This document shows positions 1-10,724 of a DNA stretch of 64,000 nucleotides, piece after piece. Each line of letters opens with the position of its first letter. Position 1 is the first letter of the stretch. A program made the position numbers and the translations under genes. This DNA comes from Henningerozyma blattae CBS 6284. Lineage: Eukaryota; Ascomycota; Saccharomycetes; Saccharomycetales; Saccharomycetaceae. The stretch lies in the NCBI RefSeq assembly GCF_000315915.1, contig NC_020188.1:885501-949500 (forward strand), written 5' to 3'. The notes under the pieces are model-generated. The model was not told where the DNA came from, made no database searches, and saw only the letters and a program-made list of their open reading frames with translations.

Positions 1-1853
1 TGAGCAATCGTAGACCCTTGGTATTCCAATTGTAACACATTCAACTCTTGCAGTTTCGACCGTAAAAACATACCTCCTAATTGTGAGTTGCCAAAACAAT
101 TGGTGATCATCCGTAACGTCAACATCACCACACTAATGTTTTCACTGCGTAACCCATCTCTTATAAACTCGGAAATCACATTCTCATCACGGCAATATCT
201 AACAATCAACCTCATTATATCATACCCGGGGACTTTCACTTTCCAATCGCGTTTCATACGTTGTGCCATGGTGCTTAAAAATTCACAATTCCCCTGTAGA
301 TCATCCAATTTCTCCAAAATACCCGCCAACTCTCCATCATCGAACTTGCCCCTGCCTTCTTCTTCTTTGGAATTCAACTTTATGATACCATTAAATAGAT
401 TCTCCTTGTTATACTTGTCCAATTTCAAATATTCCTTCACGGGTAAAACTTTCATCTGATGTGCTCCCGACTGCATCTCTTGTGTTCCCGATTGCATCCC
501 CTGTGTTTCCAATCGCATCCCCTGTGTATTTTGTAAAATGAAATCAACTATTTGATCTCGATAACTCAATGGCAATTCATTCCTTTCAATAAATTTATCA
601 GCAACTTCATAAACGTTATCACTGACATTCACTGCCAATTTCAACGGAGGTTTCCCCTCTTCAACATCAACATCAAATACATAATCATATTTCTTCCCCT
701 CATATTCCACTTTTTTATCACTAACACTACTATCACTTCCCACAACTTCTCCAACTTTATTCCATTCACCTTGTGAGTATTGATATGCCTCTACAATTCC
801 ACTCGCACTCTTGACTACAATCACTTCACCTTCCTTCTTACCAGGCATGGCTAATCTTTCGGGCTCCGATAATTGTTTTTCATCAATACTTTCTTTATTC
901 AATGAACTTCCACTAATCTCTTCACCAAATTGTTTTAATTCTTCCTCTGGAGCAATCCTACTCTTCTCCTCACTAAACACTCTCAAAGTGTTATCACTAC
1001 ATCCAATTACCAAATCACCATTCTTCATCACATCAACACTCCATACTGAAATAGCTGGAACTCTAATTACTTGTACAATTTGTCCCTCCCTCGACCATAC
1101 AATAACACTACGATCTTCACCACAACTGACATATCCACCTCCTGGCATTTTTCGAACGCAATATACAAAACTCTCATGACCTTGCATCGCTTGTTTCACT
1201 CGTCCATCTAAATCAATCACTTTCATACTACCATCATTAGAACATGTAATCAATTCCACGTCATTCCCCTCTTCTCCTTGTAGCACTTCCACATGTCTAA
1301 TCACATCTTTATGAACACTTGTAATATTCTTGACACATTCTTCACCTTGCCAAATCTTGATACTACCATCTGCTGACACTGTAACAAACCTATCCCCTTT
1401 GCCACCGGGCAATTCCTTGACATCCCAAACTGATGCCTTATGACCACGTAAAACCCATTTCAAAATACCATTCTCCCAAACACGTCCTGTCATATCCCAA
1501 CTACCACTTATAATCTTACCGTTTTGATACTCCAAACTACAAACATTATTTTCATGTCCAATTAACGTATACAATGGCTCAGATCCCAAACTACCAAAAA
1601 CAGAGCATCCTTGAATCAGCTTACTCTTGCCCCCAAAATACAAGACACCTTCTTTAGAATCAAATGTAATACTATTCAAAAACTCTTTACCAGTATAAAG
1701 AATCTTACTATCCCATTGTTGTTGGGCCCCTTCTTTATCCCATAATCTCAAGGATCCATCTCTTGATACACTCCCAATCTGTTCGTCGTTCAAAACAACA
1801 ACATCTCTAACGTCACCTGTATGACCTTTTAACGTAGCACTTAATTGATACAT
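1..1853 (-). CDS. DOA1: Doa1/Ufd3, ubiquitin-binding WD40 protein, Cdc48 cofactor (3' end cut off)
   Basis: Read on the minus strand from the ATG at 1853, the frame stays open to the window edge, giving 617 codons; the last part of the PUL domain (about 100 residues by comparison with the 715-residue S. cerevisiae protein) lies outside. The first ~300 residues are WD40 repeats (GHTGDVRDV, SRDGSLRLWD, SGSWDMTGRVW, SCGEDRSVIVW). Residues ~385-445 are the PFU ubiquitin-binding domain (YDYVFDVD, GKPPLKL, LPLSYRDQ), and an Arm-like PUL domain begins near residue 470. Family knowledge: Doa1 binds ubiquitin and Cdc48 and sets ubiquitin levels and substrate fate at the proteasome and endosome. Between PFU and PUL there is a 7-residue tandem repeat (see 464-526). 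It is divergent from SAC1 and shares a 543-bp promoter with it. Confidence 0.95.
   Translation of the reverse strand, partial: MYQLSATLKGHTGDVRDVVVLNDEQIGSVSRDGSLRLWDKEGAQQQWDSKILYTGKEFLNSITFDSKEGVLYFGGKSKLIQGCSVFGSLGSEPLYTLIGHENNVCSLEYQNGKIISGSWDMTGRVWENGILKWVLRGHKASVWDVKELPGGKGDRFVTVSADGSIKIWQGEECVKNITSVHKDVIRHVEVLQGEEGNDVELITCSNDGSMKVIDLDGRVKQAMQGHESFVYCVRKMPGGGYVSCGEDRSVIVWSREGQIVQVIRVPAISVWSVDVMKNGDLVIGCSDNTLRVFSEEKSRIAPEEELKQFGEEISGSSLNKESIDEKQLSEPERLAMPGKKEGEVIVVKSASGIVEAYQYSQGEWNKVGEVVGSDSSVSDKKVEYEGKKYDYVFDVDVEEGKPPLKLAVNVSDNVYEVADKFIERNELPLSYRDQIVDFILQNTQGMRLETQGMQSGTQEMQSGAHQMKVLPVKEYLKLDKYNKENLFNGIIKLNSKEEEGRGKFDDGELAGILEKLDDLQGNCEFLSTMAQRMKRDWKVKVPGYDIMRLIVRYCRDENVISEFIRDGLRSENISVVMLTLRMITNCFGNSQLGGMFLRSKLQELNVLQLEYQGSTIA
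464..526 (-). repeat. Three 21-bp tandem units inside DOA1
   Basis: Three consecutive 21-nt units (464-484, 485-505, 506-526) differ by only a few bases and keep frame. They encode a heptad of the form T-Q-G-M-x-x-x in the linker between the PFU and PUL domains. This is seen directly; the length is probably polymorphic. Confidence 0.85.
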
Positions 1854-2396
1854 AATTTATTTTAGCTTGATTGCTTTACTTGCTTGATTACTTGTTTCAT
1901 CTTTCGTGTATGCTTTATTATTGATATATATTTATATATATATATATACACTAATTAATTTGTAGATCTCATCAGTCCCGGGTAACGATCTTTACGAAAT
2001 AGTTATTTTTATTTTATCTTTTTTTATTTTCACCTTCGTCACCATATCGCTTTTACGTCGTCGTCGCATGTTTACTGACACGCTCTTTACAATAGGGGCT
2101 ATGACATTTTGAAATCGCATTTGTAAATTTGTATATACTCAATCATTTTTACATCATCTCGTTTAAGAATGTATGGGACCGGAACCTGAAGGGAAACTGA
2201 GATTTCAAATATCAAATTAGCTAGAATTAACGAGTTTTTCTAAGAAAAAAAAAAAAAAAAAANAAAAAATAAAAATAAAAATTAAAAATAATTAAATCTT
2301 GATTTGATAAACTATATTTTTGATCTATTTATAAAATTCTGTTTTGAGTTCCAACTTCACACCTAGTTTCACTCTGCTATAGTACCTCCCTCTTCA
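1854..2396. promoter_or_regulatory. Divergent DOA1/SAC1 promoter with Reb1 site
   Basis: This 543-bp spacer holds a Reb1-type CGGGTAA at 1979-1985, a TA-rich run just upstream of DOA1 (about 1923-1949), and a long A-tract at about 2244-2269 interrupted by the single N at 2263. A Reb1 site plus poly(dA:dT) is the usual make-up of a nucleosome-free divergent promoter in yeasts. Activity is inferred from the motifs only. Confidence 0.6.
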
Positions 2397-4310
2397 ATGC
2401 CTGGATCAATCTTATACGCAAGAACCTCTGAAGGTTTACTTTTCAAACAAAACGCTCAAACTATAGGTTCCGAATCAACTTCCAAAAATAATGACGCTAT
2501 CATCCAACTGGGTGCTCAAGATCCAACCATTTCTCTTGTAAACCATCACGTTTGGTTAGCTGATGTCATTAATAGAAATGTACAAGTCCATAAAGTCGCA
2601 GCTTTATTAGGTTTCATTAGATTAAAATTGAATAAATATGCAATCTTGGCAGATACTGTAGAAGAAACCGGTACTTTAGGCAATCATTCCATCTATAAAG
2701 TTGTCAATTTCTCAATCATCTCAGCTCATTCCTCTCCAAGAATCGATTCTGATGAATCTGAATATTTGAAATTATTAGAAATGCAATTAAATAATGCTAC
2801 TTTACATTTCTCTTATACTTATGATTTAACAAATTCTTTACAAAGAAATGAATCAATCAAGCAGAAACCTACTTGGAGAACAGCTGATACAAGATTTTTT
2901 TGGAATCATTATATTACTACTGAATTACAAGAATTATCCCAACAAGACCCCTCTGTAGATTATTTCATTCAACCAATCATTTATGGTTATACAAAGATAG
3001 TCCAAACTTCTTTATATTCTACTCCAATCACAGTAGGTATTATCACTAGACGTAGTATATTTAGGGCAGGTACTAGATATTTCCGTCGTGGGATCGATTC
3101 CGAAGGTAATGTGGGCAATTTCAATGAAACTGAACAAGTCTTGGTAGTTTCCAGTCAAGATTCTTCTTCTTCTCATGTATTCGCCTTCTTAGAAACAAGA
3201 GGTTCAGTTCCAGTTAAATGGGCCGAAATTAATAATTTGAAATATAAACCAAAATTAGTTTTAGCAGCAAATCCAAACTTAACTCCAACTGAAATTCATT
3301 TCAATCAACAAAAGAAATTATATGGTACCAATTATTTAATTAATTTGGTTAATCAAAAGGGTCACGAATTACCTGTTAAAGAAGCTTACGAAAGTGCAGT
3401 AGCAAGTTTAAATGACCCAGAGGTTCGTTATGTTTATTTCGATTTCCATCATGAATGTAGAAAAATGCAATGGCATAAAGTCAAATTATTAATCCCACAA
3501 TTAGAAGATAAAGGTTTAACAAATGATGATTATTTCTACAAGATTATTAGAAATTCAGACGGTATGACTGAAAAAATTGTCAAAGAACAACATTCTATCT
3601 TAAGAACCAATTGTATGGATTGTTTAGATAGAACAAATGTGGTACAATCTGTTTTTGCTAATTGGATCATGCAAAATCAATTAGAAACCGCAGGTGTATT
3701 AACTGAAGATGAATCATGGGAATCTGATAAAAGTTTATTATCTTATTTACAAAACTTATGGGCAGATAATGCAGATGCTGTCAGTTTATCATATTCAGGT
3801 ACCGGTGCTTTGAAAACAGATTATACTAGAACTGGTAAACGTACTCGTGCTGGTGCCTTTAAAGATTTCGTTAATTCTGCTTCTCGTTATTATCAAAATA
3901 ATTTGACTGATGGTCCAAGACAAGATTCTTATGATTTAATCTTGGGTAATTTCAAACCACATATGGATTCTGTTCAATCTCCTTTTACTGATAGAAGACC
4001 AATGTATATTCAATTTATTCCAACTATTATTTATGCAGCATTAACTGTTTTATTAGCTACGATTTTCTTCCCAAAATCTTACTTCACAAGTCGTAAAAAT
4101 TTAAGTTTCTTCTTTGGATCTTTATTCATTTTAGCTGTAGGCTTGCAATTTGTTATGAAAAATGGGTTGCAATATGTTCATTGGCCAAAATTGGTTCATG
4201 TCGATTTCTTAACTGTTGAACAATCTCATAATAAAGAACAACAATTTAGAGGTACTAAATACTCTCAAAGTGCTGCATTCACTAAGCCGGATACTCTAAA
4301 GAAGGATTAA
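2397..4310 (+). CDS. SAC1: Sac1 phosphoinositide phosphatase
   Basis: 637 codons, close to the 623 of S. cerevisiae Sac1. The SAC phosphatase domain fills the first ~500 residues and holds the CX5R catalytic motif in RTNCMDCLDRTN, with the nucleophile at Cys406. Two hydrophobic segments near the C terminus (around residues 537-560 and 570-590) match the ER/Golgi membrane anchor of the family. Known role: it hydrolyses PtdIns4P (also PI3P and PI(3,5)P2) at the ER and ER-plasma membrane contacts. The ATG at 2397 is used; the next gene, TRP3, converges on it. Confidence 0.97.
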   Translation: MPGSILYARTSEGLLFKQNAQTIGSESTSKNNDAIIQLGAQDPTISLVNHHVWLADVINRNVQVHKVAALLGFIRLKLNKYAILADTVEETGTLGNHSIYKVVNFSIISAHSSPRIDSDESEYLKLLEMQLNNATLHFSYTYDLTNSLQRNESIKQKPTWRTADTRFFWNHYITTELQELSQQDPSVDYFIQPIIYGYTKIVQTSLYSTPITVGIITRRSIFRAGTRYFRRGIDSEGNVGNFNETEQVLVVSSQDSSSSHVFAFLETRGSVPVKWAEINNLKYKPKLVLAANPNLTPTEIHFNQQKKLYGTNYLINLVNQKGHELPVKEAYESAVASLNDPEVRYVYFDFHHECRKMQWHKVKLLIPQLEDKGLTNDDYFYKIIRNSDGMTEKIVKEQHSILRTNCMDCLDRTNVVQSVFANWIMQNQLETAGVLTEDESWESDKSLLSYLQNLWADNADAVSLSYSGTGALKTDYTRTGKRTRAGAFKDFVNSASRYYQNNLTDGPRQDSYDLILGNFKPHMDSVQSPFTDRRPMYIQFIPTIIYAALTVLLATIFFPKSYFTSRKNLSFFFGSLFILAVGLQFVMKNGLQYVHWPKLVHVDFLTVEQSHNKEQQFRGTKYSQSAAFTKPDTLKKD

Positions 4311-4730
4311 TAATTGAAAACAAATTGTAATACTTTAAACTTTTTTTTCTCCTTCAATTTTTCTTATCCAAATTTTTTTTCTCTTTACTTCCTTTTTCTT
4401 CATATAATTTATGATCTAAACATTTTATAAATATTGTATATGATTTACTTCCAACAATTTATTTAGCCCCCTCTCTCACCAATTATACTTTTGTTATGAA
4501 CCAATATTTTTTATTTGTGCTTTTTTTTATCATTCTTTTTTTTTTTTTTACTGTATTTTCTTTCTTACAGATTTATACTTGTATATATATTTAATTATCT
4601 ACAAACATCTTGATGATGAATAAATTTTAGTAACTTTTTAAAAACAAAGTATAAAATTAATGATCAAAATTATATAAAAGAAAAAAAAATTAGAAAAAAA
4701 GTATATATATAGTTATTATTTCCTATAGTC
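4311..4730. other. Convergent 3' spacer SAC1/TRP3
   Basis: 420 bp of very T- and A-rich sequence with several long T-runs (for example near 4534-4551) and TATATA stretches typical of yeast 3'-end formation signals on both strands. No gene or further motif is seen. Confidence 0.6.
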
Positions 4731-6191
4731 TTAAGCACAAATATCTTTAATAAATGAAGCAATATTGTCTGTCTTCATCAACGCTTCACCAATTAAAAAT
4801 CCATTGACACCTTCATCTTTTAATTTATCAGCATCAGAAGGTTTTAGAATGCCTGATAAGGTAATTAATAAAGAACCTTCTGGTGTGGAAGATATTAAAT
4901 TACTTGTGGTGTTCAAATCAACGTTAAAAGTGTGTAAATCTCTATTATTCACACCAATCACTTTGGCTCCTACAGATTTAGCTAAAATCATATCTTCTGG
5001 AGAATTTACTTCAACTAATGGTTCAATACCCATTTCAATTGTTGAATAATCATATAATTCTTTTAATTGTGTAGGAGTTAACATTTTAACAATTAGTAAA
5101 ACAGAATCAGCACCTGCTAATCTTGCTTCTAGAATTTGGTATTTACAATAGACAAATTCTTTTCTTAATAAGCATGGTCTATCATTAGGATTTGAAGCAT
5201 AATTAATATCAAGAATCTTCCGTACATTTATTAAATCCTGTAATTGACCTTTGAACCAGTGTGGCTCAGTTAAGATCGATATAGCAGCAGCCCCAGCTTT
5301 AGCATATTCTAAACCTTGCTTAGCGGCAACAACTTTAACGTTGAAATCACCTTTAGATGGCGAAGCACGCTTTATCTCTGCAATAACAGCTGCACGACTA
5401 TTGGAACCTTTTAATCTTTTAACAAAATCTAAAACTGGAGGTGCCAAACCTAATTTGAAATTGGCTTCTAAATCTTCAAAAGTATAACCGGGTATTTTGG
5501 ATTGAGCTGTAACATCTTCCATACGCTTAGCATATATACAATTCATAATAGATTCCTTTGAAGAGTTACTAGTTTTGGATGCAACAATCTTGTTATTTTC
5601 TTCCCAGGTACCACCATTAATATTAAGCATATTTTTTATCATTAAATGACCTTCTTCAGTCAGGATAGATTCAGGATGAAATTGAACACCTTCGATAGTA
5701 TATTTCTTATGCCTAATACCCATAATAATCCCACCATCAGTAGTGGCAGACACTTCTAATTCATCTGGTAAGGATTCACGTGTACCAGCCAATGAATGAT
5801 ATCTTGTAACAGCAACACCTTGTGGAACATTTTTGAATATACCCTTGTCATCGTGGTAAATAGGGCTAGTCTTACCATGAACAATTTCACCAGCATAACT
5901 AACATCACCACCAAAGACATCAAACATACATTGTTGACCCATACAAACGCCAAATATAGGAATCTTACCAGTAAAAAAACGAATGCAATCTCTAGAAATA
6001 CCAGAATCAGTTTTTGGATGGCCTGGACCAGGGGATATTAAGATAGTATCTGGCTTCAAAGCTGCAACTTCTTCTACTGTAATTTTATCATTTCTATAAA
6101 CTTCAACATCTGCACCTTCTTCACATAAATATTGGTAAACATTCCAAGTGAAGGAATCGTAATTATCAATTAAAACAACCTTCTTAGGCAT
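4731..6191 (-). CDS. TRP3: Trp3, bifunctional anthranilate synthase glutaminase / indole-3-glycerol-phosphate synthase
   Basis: 486 residues (S. cerevisiae 484). Residues 1 to ~200 form a class I glutamine amidotransferase with the nucleophile Cys83 in GVCMGQQ and the His/Glu pair in QFHPESI. Residues ~230-486 form the indole-3-glycerol-phosphate synthase barrel ([37 protein letters not shown]). The first domain supplies ammonia to Trp2 for anthranilate; the second closes the indole ring later in tryptophan synthesis. Both domains look intact. A Gcn4 site lies 178 bp upstream of the ATG, consistent with general amino-acid control. Confidence 0.98.
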   Translation of the reverse strand: MPKKVVLIDNYDSFTWNVYQYLCEEGADVEVYRNDKITVEEVAALKPDTILISPGPGHPKTDSGISRDCIRFFTGKIPIFGVCMGQQCMFDVFGGDVSYAGEIVHGKTSPIYHDDKGIFKNVPQGVAVTRYHSLAGTRESLPDELEVSATTDGGIIMGIRHKKYTIEGVQFHPESILTEEGHLMIKNMLNINGGTWEENNKIVASKTSNSSKESIMNCIYAKRMEDVTAQSKIPGYTFEDLEANFKLGLAPPVLDFVKRLKGSNSRAAVIAEIKRASPSKGDFNVKVVAAKQGLEYAKAGAAAISILTEPHWFKGQLQDLINVRKILDINYASNPNDRPCLLRKEFVYCKYQILEARLAGADSVLLIVKMLTPTQLKELYDYSTIEMGIEPLVEVNSPEDMILAKSVGAKVIGVNNRDLHTFNVDLNTTSNLISSTPEGSLLITLSGILKPSDADKLKDEGVNGFLIGEALMKTDNIASFIKDICA

Positions 6192-6368
6192 ATTAATCTC
6201 TTATTCTTCTTGTCAGTAAGTGTATAAACCATTAATAATATGGAAGCAAAATTATATATAACGTTAGAAGATCATCTCATCCCCGAAATATGAATTTGAT
6301 CTTAGATCTAATCTATTTGTAGATTATATATTTATTCTTCATTTCCCGTCAAATTTCAATCCATAAGG

Positions 6369-6375
6369 TGAGTCA
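6369..6375 (+). promoter_or_regulatory. Gcn4 binding site (TGAGTCA) upstream of TRP3
   Basis: A perfect TGAGTCA followed by T lies 178 bp upstream of the TRP3 start codon. TRP3 is a known Gcn4 target in S. cerevisiae, so the motif and gene agree. Binding itself is inferred. Confidence 0.8.
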
Positions 6376-6394
6376 TCAGATCATCGATTTCTTC

Positions 6395-6405
6395 GGTTCG
6401 AATCC
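6395..6405 (+). promoter_or_regulatory. TFIIIC B-box match, possible tRNA 3'-end relic
   Basis: GGTTCGAATCC is an exact match to the Pol III B-box consensus GGTTCGANTCC. It is followed by a tRNA-acceptor-like CCCTATACAAGGA. No A-box, anticodon arm or matching 5' acceptor strand is seen in the ~110 bp upstream, so this is not an intact tRNA. It could be a decayed tRNA or a stand-alone TFIIIC site. Confidence 0.45.
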
Positions 6406-6764
6406 CTATACAAGGAATTTTGATTATTAGAATTTCGATATTAAAATTTTTTGCTAAGAAAAGACTCTACATATCTCCCCATTAAAGAATTCAAAGAATA
6501 CTCAAATAAACTATAAAATATGCTTGAATGATTTGCTTACGGACTTCTTTTATACTATTACGATTCGCATATATTTCATTATAGTAATAAATATATATTT
6601 AAGGCATATATTAAAAGGTAACTCGTTATTTATAAAGGCATGTGGCATGATATAGTTTCCTTCTAGGTTTAAAAATCATAGTAATATATATAACTTGCTT
6701 ATAAATGCTATCAGTTCTAGTATTATTGTTATTCTTTTAAAGTTGCCTAGAAATTCTTCAGGGG

Positions 6765-6771
6765 TTACCCG
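6765..6771 (-). promoter_or_regulatory. Reb1 site (TTACCCG)
   Basis: A core Reb1 motif 275-281 bp upstream of UBA1, in the divergent promoter. Identified by sequence match only. Confidence 0.6.
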
Positions 6772-6827
6772 TCCGGATTGAAAATTATCACTTGTTAGGT
6801 ATCGCTTAGAAATACAGATTTTGAAAA

Positions 6828-6836
6828 TGTGGCAAA
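6828..6836 (+). promoter_or_regulatory. PACE-like Rpn4 site upstream of UBA1
   Basis: TGTGGCAAA matches 8 of 9 bases of the proteasome-associated control element GGTGGCAAA, about 210 bp before the UBA1 ATG; a weaker TTTGGCAAA follows near 6850. Ubiquitin-pathway genes are commonly Rpn4-regulated, so the context supports it. Confidence 0.55.
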
Positions 6837-7045
6837 GGGCGTTTAAGAATTTGGCAAAAACAAGAATAAAGCTTACAATTTGATGTTTACATTTAAAATT
6901 TTAACGTTTTTAAAAGGAAGAGATTCAACTCAATTAAAGGATAATTGTATTTCTTGTGCTGAGATAATTACACAAGAATAATAATAATATTCTTTTTATA
7001 ATTTATTTTAAAAATAAAAGCAGCTAATAGTTAAGTTCTTAAATA

Positions 7046-10000
7046 ATGAGCAATAAAGAAGGTGAGATTGATGAAGGTCTCTATTCACGTCAATTATACG
7101 TCTTAGGTAAAGAGGCTATGCTTAAAATGCAGCATTCTAATGTTTTAATCATTGGTCTAAAAGGTTTAGGTATCGAAATCGCTAAGAATGTCGCTTTAGG
7201 TGGTGTTAAATCATTATCTATATACGATCCAACTCCTATTGTCATTCAAGATCTTTCTTCTCAATTTTTCTTGAATGAAAGTGATATTGGTAAACAAAGA
7301 GATCAAGTATCAAGAGATAAATTAGCAGAATTGAATGGTTATGTTCCAATTAAAGTAGTTGAATCACTAGCTGATCATTCTAAATTGTCTGAATTTCAAG
7401 TCATAGTTACAACTGATACCATGAGCTTGGAAGAAAAAATTAAATTGAATGAATTCTGTCACCAAAATAATATTAAATTTATCTCTACAGAAACCAGAGG
7501 TTTATTTGGTAATTTGTTTGTTGATTTTGGTAAAGAATTTACAGTTATAGATCCAACCGGTGAAGAACCACGTACTGGTATTGTTTCGGATATTGAAGAA
7601 GATGGTACTGTCACAATGCTAGATGATAATAGACATGGTTTAGAAGATGGTAAATATGTGAAATTCAGTGAAGTTCAAGGTTTAGAAAAATTAAATGACG
7701 GTACTTTATTTAAAGTCGAAGTCTTGGGCCCTTTTGCCTTCCGTATTGGTTCTGTTAAGCAATATGGTAAATATATTAAAGGCGGTATCTTTACTGAAGT
7801 TAAAGTTCCCCAAAAGATTTCTTATAGAACTTTTAGGGAGAATTTAACCGAACCTGAGTACACTTACTCAGATTTTGCTAAATTTGATAGATCTAGTCAA
7901 TTACATTTAGGTTTCCAAGCTTTACATCAATTTCAAGTGAAGCATCAAGGCCAATTACCAAGACCAATGAATAAAGGAGATGCTAACGAATTGGTTAAAT
8001 TAGTGACTGATTTAGCTGTTCAACAAACTTCTATACTTGGTGAAGGCGTTGAAGTCAACGAAAAAATAATTACAGAGTTATCTTATCAGGCAAGAGGTGA
8101 TATTCCAGGGATGGTTGCTTTCTTTGGTGGTTTGGCTGCCCAAGAAGTTATGAAAGCCTGTTCTGGTAAGTTTACCCCATTAAAACAAATTATGTACTTT
8201 GATTCATTAGAATCTTTACCTGACTCGAAACAATTTCCAAGAACCGAATCTACAACAAAACCAATATGCAGTCGTTATGATAACCAAATTGCTGTCTTTG
8301 GTCAAGATTTCCAGAAAAAGATCGCTAACTCAAAAGTTTTTTTGGTCGGTTCAGGTGCCATTGGTTGTGAAATGTTGAAAAACTGGGCTTTGATTGGGTT
8401 AGGTTCAGGTGAAAAAGGTCATATAGTTGTTACAGATAATGATTCCATCGAAAAATCTAATTTAAACCGTCAATTCTTATTTAGACCAAAAAATGTTGGT
8501 GGTAATAAATCAGAAGTTGCTGCTGCTGCTGTGATTGCTATGAACCCAGATTTACAAGGCAAAATAACTGCCAAGATCGATAAAGTTGGCCCTGAGACTG
8601 AAAATACTTTCGACGATGCATTCTGGTCGAATTTAGATTTTGTCACTAACGCTTTAGATAATATTGATGCACGTACTTATGTTGATCGTAGATGTGTCTT
8701 TTTCAGAAAGCCATTATTAGAATCTGGTACTTTGGGTACTAAGGGTAACACTCAAGTTGTTATTCCAAATCTAACAGAATCTTACTCTTCCTCCAGAGAT
8801 CCACCTGAAAAGTCTATTCCATTATGTACTTTACGTTCTTTCCCTAATAAGATTGATCATACTATTGCTTGGGCTAAGTCTTTATTCCAAGGTTATTTTA
8901 CTGACGCACCAGAAAATGTTAACATGTATTTAACTGATCCAAATTTTATTGAACAAACTATGAAACAGAGTGGTGATGTTAAAGGAATCTTAGAATCTAT
9001 TTCTGATTCCGTAACTAAGAAGCCAACTAATTTTGATGACTGTATTGAATGGGCAAGATTAGAATTTGAAAAGAAGTTCAACCATGATATTAAACAATTA
9101 TTATACAATTTCCCACCTGATGCCAAAACATCATCTGGTGAACCATTTTGGTCTGGTCCAAAACGTGCGCCAACACCATTGACTTTTGATATAAATAATG
9201 AAGATCATTTCCATTTTGTTGTTGGTGCTGCTAATTTACGTGCATTCAATTACGGATTGGAAGGTGACGTTACTGCACCAAATAAATCGCATTATGAATC
9301 GGTCATTAGCTCTTTGATGGTTCCAGAATTTTCAGCCAATGTTAATTTAAAGATTCAAGTTAACGATGAAGATCCAGATCCAAACGCTGGTAATGTTCCA
9401 GACGATTTGGACTCATTAGCTGCTTCTTTACCAAAGCCTACAACTTTGAAGGGTTTATCATTACAACCAGTTGAATTCGAAAAAGATGATGACACTAACC
9501 ATCATATTGAATTTATTTCATCATGCTCAAATTGTAGAGCACAAAACTATTTTATTGAAACTGTTGATCGTGCTAAAACCAAATTCATAGCAGGCCGTAT
9601 CATTCCAGCTATTGCTACGACTACCTCTTTGGTTACAGGTTTGGTTTTATTGGAACTATGCAAGGTTATTGATGCGAAGACAGATATCGAACAATACAAG
9701 AATGGGTTTGTTAATCTAGCATTACCATTCTTTGGGTTTTCTGAACCAATTGCATCAGCCAAAGGTAAATATAACGACAAGGAGTATGACAGAATTTGGG
9801 ATAGATTTGATATCAACGGTAATCCAACCTTAAGTGATATTATTAAATATTTTGAAACTGAAGAAAGTTTAGAAATCAGTATGTTGTCTTATGGTGTGTC
9901 ACTATTATATGCATCTTTTTTCCCACCAAAGAAGTTAAAGGAAAGAATGAACTTAACAATGAAAGAATTAGTAAAGTTGGTTACTAAGAAAGAAATTCCA

Positions 10001-10090
10001 AGCCATGTTAGCACAATGATTTTAGAAATCTGTGCTGATGATAAGGAAGGAGAAGATGTCGAAGTTCCCTACATTGTTGTCCATCTTTAG
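7046..10090 (+). CDS. UBA1: Uba1, ubiquitin-activating enzyme E1
   Basis: 1014 residues, near the 1024 of S. cerevisiae. The N-terminal half is the inactive adenylation domain ([15 protein letters not shown] start, [18 protein letters not shown]). The second adenylation domain has the nucleotide-binding loop [16 protein letters not shown] near residue 432 and [14 protein letters not shown]. The catalytic thiol is Cys594 in [12 protein letters not shown], followed by the Cys half-domain, and a C-terminal ubiquitin-fold domain occupies roughly the last 90 residues. It adenylates ubiquitin, forms the thioester and passes it to E2s; it is the essential top of the ubiquitin cascade in cytosol and nucleus. 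No frame break is present. Confidence 0.98.
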   Translation: MSNKEGEIDEGLYSRQLYVLGKEAMLKMQHSNVLIIGLKGLGIEIAKNVALGGVKSLSIYDPTPIVIQDLSSQFFLNESDIGKQRDQVSRDKLAELNGYVPIKVVESLADHSKLSEFQVIVTTDTMSLEEKIKLNEFCHQNNIKFISTETRGLFGNLFVDFGKEFTVIDPTGEEPRTGIVSDIEEDGTVTMLDDNRHGLEDGKYVKFSEVQGLEKLNDGTLFKVEVLGPFAFRIGSVKQYGKYIKGGIFTEVKVPQKISYRTFRENLTEPEYTYSDFAKFDRSSQLHLGFQALHQFQVKHQGQLPRPMNKGDANELVKLVTDLAVQQTSILGEGVEVNEKIITELSYQARGDIPGMVAFFGGLAAQEVMKACSGKFTPLKQIMYFDSLESLPDSKQFPRTESTTKPICSRYDNQIAVFGQDFQKKIANSKVFLVGSGAIGCEMLKNWALIGLGSGEKGHIVVTDNDSIEKSNLNRQFLFRPKNVGGNKSEVAAAAVIAMNPDLQGKITAKIDKVGPETENTFDDAFWSNLDFVTNALDNIDARTYVDRRCVFFRKPLLESGTLGTKGNTQVVIPNLTESYSSSRDPPEKSIPLCTLRSFPNKIDHTIAWAKSLFQGYFTDAPENVNMYLTDPNFIEQTMKQSGDVKGILESISDSVTKKPTNFDDCIEWARLEFEKKFNHDIKQLLYNFPPDAKTSSGEPFWSGPKRAPTPLTFDINNEDHFHFVVGAANLRAFNYGLEGDVTAPNKSHYESVISSLMVPEFSANVNLKIQVNDEDPDPNAGNVPDDLDSLAASLPKPTTLKGLSLQPVEFEKDDDTNHHIEFISSCSNCRAQNYFIETVDRAKTKFIAGRIIPAIATTTSLVTGLVLLELCKVIDAKTDIEQYKNGFVNLALPFFGFSEPIASAKGKYNDKEYDRIWDRFDINGNPTLSDIIKYFETEESLEISMLSYGVSLLYASFFPPKKLKERMNLTMKELVKLVTKKEIPSHVSTMILEICADDKEGEDVEVPYIVVHL

Positions 10091-10724
10091 ATAGGACGAA
10101 CTACGTAGAACGGATTTCAAGAATGGGTACAAATGATAGAATTTGATGATAATGATGATAATTCTGATGGTGTATGCCTATTCGTTTGGTTTGTATGTTT
10201 ATTTTAAGCCGTATGTGCTGGAATTTAATGTTTTAACTAATGTATAACTATATAAATGAATAGCAATTTTATTTCAGTCAGCAAGAAATTAGTCTTACTG
10301 AATAGAAGTGCATGCTTATCTAATACAAAAATCACAATATTCACATAAGAATATGACAGAACACTGAATCATTTGTGTTAGTTATTGCTGATACTGGCTA
10401 ATTATTCACATGCCTTCGGTGCGGCAATTCACCTCCACAAGAGCGGCGAAATTTTATCCACACGCTTGAGTTTTCCAAGAACATCCAGTTTCCGCGGCCG
10501 TCTGTTTACTAGGCAAGGATAGAAATAAAGGTCGTCAAGTAGTAAATATATAAGGAATGATGAAGCCTCAGGAACACCTATACGTTATTATTCCTTGGTT
10601 GCCTATTTCTTTGATTGAGCTCTTTATTTTTATTTTATTGTTGTTTTTATATAATAAAAGGGCCATCTGAGAACTCTAGCTATTATTCCATAATCCCACT
10701 ACTAAAAGACACATATTACTGAAT
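10091..10724. promoter_or_regulatory. UBA1-OPI3 spacer and OPI3 promoter
   Basis: 634 bp. It holds the inositol-response element listed separately and a short GC-rich patch with CCGCGG at about 10490-10500, followed by a TATA-like AATATATAAGG near 10543-10553. No gene is seen. Confidence 0.5.
10405..10412 (-). promoter_or_regulatory. UASINO (Ino2-Ino4) site of OPI3
   Basis: TTCACATG, the reverse complement of CATGTGAA, matches the first eight bases of the UASINO consensus CATGTGAAAT, 313-320 bp before the OPI3 ATG. Phospholipid methyltransferase genes are classic Ino2-Ino4 targets. Confidence 0.65.

Larger units (their letters stand above)
6192..7045. promoter_or_regulatory. Divergent TRP3/UBA1 promoter
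   Basis: An 854-bp spacer that drives both genes. It contains a Gcn4 site near TRP3, a Reb1 site (TTACCCG, 6765-6771), and PACE-like motifs near UBA1; each is listed separately. Positions 6395-6416 hold a tRNA-like 3' end or B-box. The rest is AT-rich with no coding signal. Confidence 0.6.

Noticed and set aside
88..1179. Several plus-strand open frames of 74-123 residues
   Set aside because: They are antisense to DOA1, which is fully coding on the minus strand with recognisable WD40 and PFU motifs.
6192..7045. A homologue of the C/D snoRNA that S. cerevisiae carries between TRP3 and UBA1 (snR64)
   Set aside because: Only a weak TTGATGT near 6880 and CTGA at 6959-6962 were found. No convincing box C, terminal stem or guide could be recognised by eye; a snoscan run would settle it.
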